Origin: Cyrtodaria siliqua
Lineage: Eukaryota; Mollusca; Bivalvia; Adapedonta; Hiatellidae
Assembly: GCA_037043455.1 (NCBI GenBank)
Contig: JAWPHD010005600.1
Coordinates: forward strand, 96,084 to 160,083
Direction: 5' to 3'
DNA: 64,000 nt
Both the position numbers and the translations under genes were made by a program. The stretch's first letter is position 1; the number at the start of each line of letters is the position of its first letter. The notes beneath the pieces were generated by a model. That model ran no database searches and was not told the origin of the DNA. It saw only the letters and a program-made list of their open reading frames with translations. This document shows, one piece after another, positions 57,290 to 64,000 of the stretch.

Positions 57290-57599
57290 AGACGGAAAAA
57301 ATCATGTACTGCCCCCGGTACTGAAATGAACTTTAATGAAATACTATCTAGAAATCCAATAGACATATTGTCGGGTTGGCGTAATTACTTTAGTGATTTG
57401 TACTCTGTCGATGACGATTCCAATTTCGATAGTGCATTTTTTCAACATGTAAATGAGACAGTACACTCAAAGAACGTAGAATTAAGTAATTATAATGTAT
57501 GCGATTTAATACCAATCTCAGTAGCGGATATTAATTATTTTCTAAGGCTGGCGAAACGAAACAAAGCTTGTGGCGAGGACAAAATATACTATGAACATA
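57290..57599 (+). pseudogene. non-LTR retrotransposon ORF, 5' piece (before the insert)
   Basis: A frame from ATG 57326 reads the region just upstream of LINE reverse transcriptase: 'ILSGWRNYFSDLYS', 'ISVADINYFLRLAKRNKACGEDKI'. It matches the usual lead-in to RT. No endonuclease domain precedes it, and stops lie upstream, so the copy is 5'-truncated near 57290. The frame breaks at 57600, where an insert begins, and resumes in the same register at 61731. Confidence 0.85.
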
Positions 57600-57779
57600 T
57601 AGACCGTGAGCCATACACTTTTTTGTTACCATCTCAAGGGACAAATTCTTACTAGTACCATGTTATTGAGTACCTTGTAGAGAAACAAAAAATCCATGAT
57701 AGCAGTGTGAACAGGGTAGCTGATTCCTGTTATTAGAGTTATCTCCCCCTTTTAAGCAAAACACTTGTTTCTTCAAATA

Positions 57780-59035
57780 ATCGTTTTCGCTGAAACTAGA
57801 AGAGCTACAGGTCTAATATTTTGCATGAATTATACATTTAGGGTCTTCTACCAAGTATTTATAAAATGGTGACCCCAGGGTCAAATATGGCCCAGCCCCG
57901 GTGGTAACATTTTTCATACAGTTATATAGGAAATCTTTAAAAATAAATACTTTTCTCTAAAACTGTAAGAGCTAGAGGTCCCATATTATGCATGAAGCAT
58001 AAGCTTATGGTCCACTAGCAAGTTTGTTAAAATGTTGACCCTGTGGTCATATCTGGCTCCGTCCCAGGGGTCATATATTTACATAAAGTCGTCTAGAAAC
58101 ATCTTTAAAATCTCTTCTTTAAAAAAACAAGAGTCAGAGATCTACTATTTTGCATATTGTACAAGCTTATGGTTCTCTACCACTTTTGTCTGTGTCCAAC
58201 TATGGCCCGGTTCTAGGGTTATTGAACTGAATTGGGTTTTAAGGCGCACCAACACATGAAAAGTTATATGGCGCCTAACAGGCATGAACATGCCAGGCTC
58301 ATCCCCCATGTAAATCGAGATAAAATATGGAGAATGGGCCTAGGACCGTTTCACTCTGAACTGCAGAGTTGCTGCAAATTCTATTGTAGACACTCCATTT
58401 ACGCTGGAGCCACGTTTATTGTTTTTCTGCCACTGCTCTTAGTGATGTGAGCGAGATGGCACCTGAAACAATGCAGGGGTCATGATGAAGACCTTTAATG
58501 AGCATATATATAGGAAATTGTTATATAGGAAAGTCCATAAAATATTCTTTTTCTGATACAAGAAGAGCTAGAGGTCTAATACGATGCATGTAGCATAAGA
58601 GTATCGATTTCTACCAATTTATTTCGTTCCAATGGTGATCTTATGGTCAAATTTCGCCCGGTCCCAGGGGTCACATATTTACATAGAGTTATGGAGGAAC
58701 GTCTATAAAGATCTTCTCTGAAACTACAAGAGCTATAGGTGTAATAAGCTACATGTAGCTTAAGATTATTGTCCTGTACCAAATAATTTATATGGTGTCC
58801 CTTGAATCAAGCCTGGAATCAAATTTGGCCCTGTCCCGGGGGTCACACTATAACATTGAATTATATAGGAAAACATATTCAAACAGCTTCTCTGATACTT
58901 CAAAAGCTGAATAATAGTTCGCATGTACCATAAGCTTATGATCGTCTACCTAGTTTGTTCAAATGGTGACAATGGGGTCAAATATGGTCACTGAGGGGGT
59001 CACAGTTTTACTGATTTATATAAAGAAATTGTTGT
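57780..59035. repeat. tandem array, about 150 bp units, inside the insert
   Basis: Units share 'cttctctgaaactacaagagct(a)gaggtctaat', 'cataagcttatggtc(c)', 'gtttgttcaaatggtgacc' and 'ggccc(g/t)gtcccaggggtcac...tttacataga'. Related to 20852-21672. An inverted SINE-like copy (58205-58510) interrupts it. Confidence 0.78.
58205..58510 (-). mobile_element. SINE-like dispersed repeat, inverted copy in array
   Basis: 'ttgaactgaattgggttttaaggcgcacc', 'atggcgcctaacagg', 'gatttacg/ctggagccacg' and 'cacctgaaacaatgcagggg' are the inverse of 60345-60705. The 150 bp array resumes on both sides, marking this as an insertion. Confidence 0.72.
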
Positions 59036-59329
59036 TTCTTAAAACAAGAGAGCACTTTGAGACAAGACTTGTTTATGGCTTGAAGTTGTACACATAAAAT
59101 CACTTCAAAAGTTTTAAGCGAACTGACATATATAAAGAATGTGACTTTTGATAAGGTATTCCATTACGAAGACTTAACCATGTTTACAAATCGCATATTG
59201 AATAAATCCACGTACTAAAATGACAAAGTAGACCACTGCATTTTCGACAAGTTGCAAAAAAAAAAACAGAAAGAAAAAGAAAAGGCATTTTACGGTTTAA
59301 CTGTTGATTTTTAGGTGTTTGTTATACAA
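59036..59329. other. no gene seen
   Basis: AT-rich part of the 4.1 kb insert with an A-rich tract at 59257-59283. Confidence 0.35.
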
Positions 59330-59800
59330 ATTTTAAAATAACCCGCCAAATTATGACAAAATTACACTACAAAAACAGTTTATCAAAACTCTATCCAGGT
59401 GTTCATCTCATATAATAATGCATATGTGTCGCTTAAAAGTATATGTTTATTCATGCTTTTTTTTGTAATATCCGTTATTGAATAAGTGTAAAATGAATTA
59501 TCCATTTTTTGTTTTTTTTGTATGGCTGGTTAAAGCTTTTTATATTGTATCTATAGAAAGAAATATAAAAAGATCGGACAGGGAAAGTAGCATTCAAGGA
59601 GGTCAGTCAACCACAAAGCACAGAAACAAACACGCAAACAGACAAACAAGAAGGCAAAAGTAATAATAAATTCAAACGACATCACAAACACAAAAGGGTT
59701 GACATAGAGTTTTGATTCTCAAACGATGTAAGTTATATGTACACGTCGTCGTCAGCAGGTTTAGAAACGATGTACATATGTTGTAAAGTGGATAGCACGG
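59330..59800. repeat. dispersed repeat, copy 3 of 3
   Basis: 'aacccgccaaattatgacaaaatta', 'ctatccaggtgttcatctca' and 'ggctggttaaagctttttatattgt', then 'ttgattctcaaacgatgtaagttatatgtac' running through the site that holds the MITE at 26623. A roughly 130 bp purine-rich stretch (59560-59705) is extra relative to the other copies. Confidence 0.72.
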
Positions 59801-59990
59801 GGGACTTTAAATTGGGGACTTTAAATTCAAAGGACCCTGGTTCAAGCCTCACCGGAGCCAGTGCATTTTGTCGGTGTGTTCTTGGGCAAGACACTTTTAC
59901 CCTCGTCCGTCGGATGGGGACGTAAACCAGGCGATCCCGTGTATCGCTTGTTTTTTTCCTCCCATCATGTTAAAGAAACATATGTGTCTA
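59780..59990 (+). mobile_element. tRNA-derived SINE, degraded head
   Basis: B-box-like ctggttcaagcct at 59837, then 'gtgtgttcttgggcaag' and 'gtcggatggggacgtaaaccagg(c)gatcccgtgta', matching the body of 27898-28140. The A-box side is disrupted by a 14 bp direct repeat (ggggactttaaatt twice, about 59797-59830). Confidence 0.72.
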
Positions 59991-60041
59991 TTCGTCAGTA
60001 GGGCAGGTTCCTAAATGTTCCTAAATGCCTATATATCCCCC

Positions 60042-60078
60042 TCACCCCCCCCCCCCTCACCCCCCCCCCCCACCCCTT
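60042..60078. repeat. poly(C)-rich tract
   Basis: C9 and C12 runs separated by tca and a, followed by cacacacactccctctctctc. Low-complexity DNA. Confidence 0.9.
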
Positions 60079-60344
60079 CCACACACACACTCCCTCTCTC
60101 TCTCTTCATTGGCAATACACCTTCTTTCTTAGGTAATATTCATTCCACTTTCTCTTGCATGCGCAAAAATAGGGTTGATGCTTACTATCCTAGGTTAATT
60201 CCATACTCTAAATCAAGTACGGAGAACATCACAACCTATGTTTAGATACATATCCTAAGCAGGTGATATTGTAACAACTGCACCAATACTAACAAATAGT
60301 TGCCATAGTAAGTAGTTAGTACAGTGATCTGGGTATCACCCTAA

Positions 60345-60705
60345 AGATATTTTTTCGTCGACGCCGTATGGTTCCCGGGCAAGAATATGACCACTGCTTA
60401 TCTAGACATAGGGGTAAAATTTCCCCGAATTTATGTTAATTTTGTCATTTTCATCATGAAACCTGTATTGTTTCAGGTGCTACTTCAGTAGTGGCAGTGA
60501 TCGAGGCTCCAGCGAAAAATGGAGTGTTTACTAGAGAATTTGCAGCAACTCTGCAGTTCTGCAGGTAAGAAGGTTCTAGGCACATTCTGCAAATTTGTAT
60601 CTAGATGTTAATGAAGAGTGAGCCGGGTCGAAAGTTCATTCCTGTTGGCGCCATATAATATGTTTGTGTTGGTGCGCTGTAAAACCCCAATTCAAATCAA
60701 TTCAT
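60345..60705 (+). mobile_element. SINE-like dispersed repeat, most complete copy
   Basis: Runs from 'cccgggcaagaatatgaccactgctta' through 'ttgtttcaggtgctac', 'gtgatcgaggctccagcg', 'gcagttctgcaggtaagaaggttct' and 'ttggcgccatataa' to 'ttggtgcgctgtaaaacccc'. It defines the consensus for partial copies at 23340, 29700, 47725 (inverted) and 58205 (inverted). No A/B boxes are obvious, so the class is provisional. Confidence 0.72.
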
Positions 60706-61670
60706 CTTCGTCGATTCTTTTTTCAGTTACATAAAAATGGTTCGTGCAAATGCAGATACTACTATTTTTACATTTCATATGCAGAATTCTTCATTGTGTT
60801 GTATATGGGTGAGGTAATTCAGGTGTAAAAATCCTTAAATATGCATAAATTGTAATTAAAAAGTATTAAAATAGACAACTTTTAAGATTTTGCGTTGCAA
60901 TATGCAATGTTTAATTCATGTATTTATGTGTCATACATAATCCAAATGTGTAATCATAATAAGTATTGCCATGACGCAAACACCTAAAAAATACTTGTTA
61001 AAAAACACACGTTAAACCGCACATTTCCTTTATCTAGAATCCTTTGGACTATGTGTCGTCTGTGCAATATATGTATATATCAGAACATGTTAATACTATT
61101 TATGTTGCAGTTACTTTGAGGAAGGCTTATACTTCCAGTTTGGCATGCGTCTCAACTTATCAGGCTTACTGAACACATATGTGCAATGCCATGAAAATTG
61201 CTTAGTACTTAATTTCATCAATATATCATAACAATCCCTTATTCATATTATAATATTATTTAAATCATGTAGACAGGTTGTAAATTACTGATTCTTACAA
61301 GTTTACACATATACTGTAAAAAATATTAACTAAACTAAATGCATAAAAATGTGTCAATAGTGGGTGGGGTAAATTGACTTCTAATTTGAAGCAAAATAGA
61401 GATTTTAACTGAATTCAGTGCTAAAAAAGAGCTTATTTACGCTTTATGTAACTCAATGAATTGTAAACATAAGTGCATCTTTAAAAAGTACATCAATAAT
61501 TATTCACACAAGCATGACATTCAAAAATGAACATCAAAAACTTATATGAAAGCGCTACAATGATAACCTATTAAAGTTCGATTTTTTTTTATATAAGCTA
61601 CCTGTTCCAGATTGCTATCATGGAAAAATGTAATCTATATACATTGCTCTTTTCAAAAAGTGATGGTAGA
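60706..61670. other. no gene seen; right part of the 4.1 kb insert
   Basis: AT-rich, unique-looking, no open frame of note up to the right inverted terminus. Confidence 0.4.
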
Positions 61671-61730
61671 ATTTGTCCCTTGAGTTGGTAACAATATCGA
61701 AAAATTTGGGTCCTGGCTCAAGGCCTAATA

Positions 61731-63643
61731 TTATTCATGCCGGTGTAATAGTTAAACAGCTGATAGCAAACTTGCTCACGGCAATGTTGAAATTAGCGCA
61801 CGCTCCCGAAAAGATGAAATGCGGTATAATCATAACACTATTTAAAGGTGGGAAAAAAGATCATAGGGATCCTAATAGCTACAGGGCGATAACTCTGTCA
61901 TCTCCATTCATGAAATTATATGAAAGGGTGTTATTGTCCCGCTTAGCAAATGAAAACAAAATACCTATTAACCATCTTCAAGGGGTTTTTCAAAAAGACT
62001 TGGGATGCTTAATGACATCTTTTACATTTCGTGAAAGCATTTATTTTGCTAAGGAAAATAAAAGCAAATTGTATGTCGGATTAAATGACTCAAGACAGGC
62101 GTTTGATAGATTATGGCATAATGGCCTTTTCTTTAAACTGAATGAATTTAACATAGATCCTACAACTTACAAAGCCATAATTGATAGGTATAATAATGTA
62201 ACAAGTCGTGTTCGATGTAATGGCAATGTATCTGAAACGCTTCGTGTACGGCAGGGAACAAGACAGGGAGGAGTCAGTAGCCCTTTCCTCTATCTTGCAT
62301 ATATTAATGGCTTAATATCAGAAATTGAAGACTCGGGTCTTGGCTTTTGTCTTGTCAACATTAATTGTAGTTGTTTAACTGTTGCGGATGATATGGTTCT
62401 CGTGTCATTTTCAAAACTAGGCCTGGACAAAATGATGTCCATATGTAATGACTATGCAACTAAATGGAGATTTAAATATAATGCAAGTAAATGTTCCGTG
62501 ATAGTGTTTAATGAGACAAAGTTTGAATTCGAAAACAAAAATAGAACATGGAAAATTGGTAATGAACCTGTCGTCGAAACTATAAATTATACACATCTAG
62601 GCGTTATTTGTAATAAATACATGGATATACAGGGCAGTATCAAAGAATCCTGCCGTAAATTAAGAGGTGCATTTTTAGGTTTGATAAATGCTGGTCTACA
62701 TGAAGATGGTCTTCACCCTATAACATCAATGAAAATATATAAGTCCGTTGTAATTCCAAAAGCCCTGTATGGTTGCGAACTGTGGTATGACATGACAAAA
62801 AGTGATATGTTAATGTTGGAACGATCGCATCGATTCTGCATAAAATATATGCAATCAATTCCTACTCAGACGAGAACTGATATATGTCTTAGTTTGATAG
62901 GTGCTAAATCAATTGAGAGCGAAATTGACACTCGTAAGCTTCTATTTTTAGGACAATTATGCCGTTCAATATGTCCACATGTAGTAAGAGAGGTCTTTAT
63001 TTATAGACTATTACATTTTATCGAAAATCCATCGCATCAGAGAGGATACATACCAGAAATCTATCGTATTTTAAGGAAGTATTCACTTCTCAATGTTTTA
63101 AATGAATTCAGAATTTCTGGTGTATTTCCTTCGAAATTTACTTGGAAGCGCATGATAAAAAACAGTGTGTGTACAATGGCAGAAACTGAGTGGTCATTCA
63201 GAGTAAATAATGATTGCTCTTTAAGAGACTTTTTGTGCATAAAACCAATGCTTAGTCATGCTTGTGAGTTATGGGAATTTTCTAAAGCGCAACCAAAATA
63301 CACGACTAAATGCAAAAGTGCAATATGTCTATTATGTAAATTATTTAGTGACTCTTATACCAAAAGTTGCCCCCGGTGTGAAAGACAAGTTTCATCTATC
63401 TCAGAACACTATATTTTTTATTGTGTTCGTACTGAACATATTTCAGTTAAATTGTGGCAGTCAATTTTTACCATTGTTGGTTCAAATGTATTTAACATAT
63501 TCATAAACTTAAGTCCGCGGGAACAAATAATTGTCATGCTAAATGGTATGAGACCACTTAGCGATAAATGCAATTTGACTTGTTTAAAAGTTGTTATTAA
63601 CGCTTTCCATTTAATATGGAGTGTTGGACAAGCGGTAAATTGA
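61731..63643 (+). CDS. non-LTR retrotransposon reverse transcriptase, 3' piece (after the insert)
   Basis: The open frame runs 61673-63643, but only from about 61731 is it LINE sequence; the first 20 codons are the inserted element. Numbering from the ATG at 61673: 'LFKGGKKDHRDPNSYRAITL' (56-75), catalytic Asp139 with AFD 143-145, RQGTRQGG (193-200), VADD (237-240, where YADD or FADD is usual), thumb and a long C-terminal region, and a zinc-knuckle-like CPRC...H...C near residue 570. Both Asp of the xxDD box and the first Asp are present, so the polymerase core is intact in sequence. The copy cannot be autonomous: it lacks an endonuclease domain and is split by the 4.1 kb insert. Clade not assigned. 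Confidence 0.9.
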
Positions 63644-64000
63644 AAATAATGTATTAATAGCCATGTGTGTAATTAAAATGTAATGTCATTGACTCTCCCT
63701 TATATTTCGCTTCCGTAAGGGAGAGTGATGTTATGATGTTTATTTTTCAAGAATGTATTTGCTAAACTGGTAAGATGAAGTAAACTATGTGTGATTCCAT
63801 ACCTGATCTTTTATTTCGTTTCATAAAGGCTGGGTATGGACTCGATTACTAGTTTATCTTTAAACATAACAATTTTTTAACACTTTGTAATCTGTTGTAC
63901 ATATTGAATATGAAAAGTATTTATTATAAGGGTAAGCAAATATGTTCCAAGAACATACGAGTACAGTCATGGAATCAGTTTAATTATATTAAAAGACTCC
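63644..64000 (+). other. LINE 3' UTR with two hairpins
   Basis: Hairpin 1 is an 11 bp perfect stem ACTCTCCCTTA (63692-63702) with TAAGGGAGAGT (63716-63726) and a 13-base loop. Hairpin 2 has the outer stem TCCATACC (63796-63803) with GGTATGGA (63833-63840) and an inner stem ctttTAT/ATAAagg. Both loops contain TATTTCGYTT. 3' hairpins are where several LINE reverse transcriptases bind their RNA. The element's 3' end is not evident within the window. Confidence 0.6.

Larger units (their letters stand above)
57600..61727. mobile_element. 4,128 bp inverted-terminus insert inside the LINE
   Basis: Left end TAGACCGTGAGCC and inverse right end (ggctcaaggccta) are followed inward by a 26-base block identical but for one base (gttaccatctcaagggacaa at 57625 against the inverse ending at 61695), giving inverted termini of about 50-70 bases. 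ATA lies on both sides (57597-57599 and 61728-61730). Removing the insert with one ATA restores the LINE reading frame exactly. The cargo is non-coding: tandem array, SINEs and a C-rich tract. No transposase was found. The superfamily is uncertain; a 3 bp duplication would suit Harbinger or CACTA types. Confidence 0.85.

Noticed and set aside
61673..61730. start of the 656-codon reverse-transcriptase frame as a true N terminus
   Set aside because: These bases belong to the inverted terminus of the 4.1 kb insert; the real upstream coding sequence is at 57326-57599.

Overview
This window reads as animal nuclear DNA, most likely from a bivalve mollusc. The evidence is multi-exon genes with GT-AG introns, AATAAA signals, an AT-rich background, non-LTR retrotransposon reverse transcriptase, tRNA-derived SINEs, and dense arrays of diverged 120-320 bp tandem repeats with GTCCGTC-type heads of the sort familiar from bivalve genomes. 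The species cannot be named from sequence alone. Gene density is low: about 3.5 kb of 64 kb is confidently host coding sequence.

Layout. 1-11 kb: a decayed reverse-transcriptase fragment, a possible first exon of an unknown gene (2801-2990), and nested cut-and-paste elements (a Harbinger-like MITE inside a hAT-like element; a 1.1 kb hAT-like element; a G/C-rich foldback). 11.1-22.7 kb, plus strand: a four-exon TSSC4 homologue (U5 snRNP assembly factor; 320 aa) whose introns are filled with repeats. 23-36 kb: repeat arrays, SINEs, MITEs and a 3.2 kb element with TAA target duplications. 36.3-39.5 kb, minus strand: two tandem genes for secreted astacin-MAM proteins, both lacking every zinc ligand and the catalytic glutamate. 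39.6-54 kb: minisatellites (about 30, 41, about 29/45 and 51 bp units) and more arrays. 55-64 kb: repeat arrays, then a 5'-truncated non-LTR retrotransposon (57.3-63.8 kb) split by a 4,128 bp insert that has inverted termini and a 3 bp target duplication.

How parts relate. TSSC4 is a housekeeping nuclear gene. The two pseudo-astacins are a local tandem duplication, each with uninterrupted coding sequence, and probably act outside the cell as binding or decoy proteins rather than proteases. Most of the rest is mobile DNA, and nesting gives a partial order of insertion. The most striking non-genic pattern is that several array families unrelated in sequence share one plan: a hairpin next to CTAA at one end, a GTCCGTC tract, tandem units, and a second hairpin next to ACAAGAGG at the other end.
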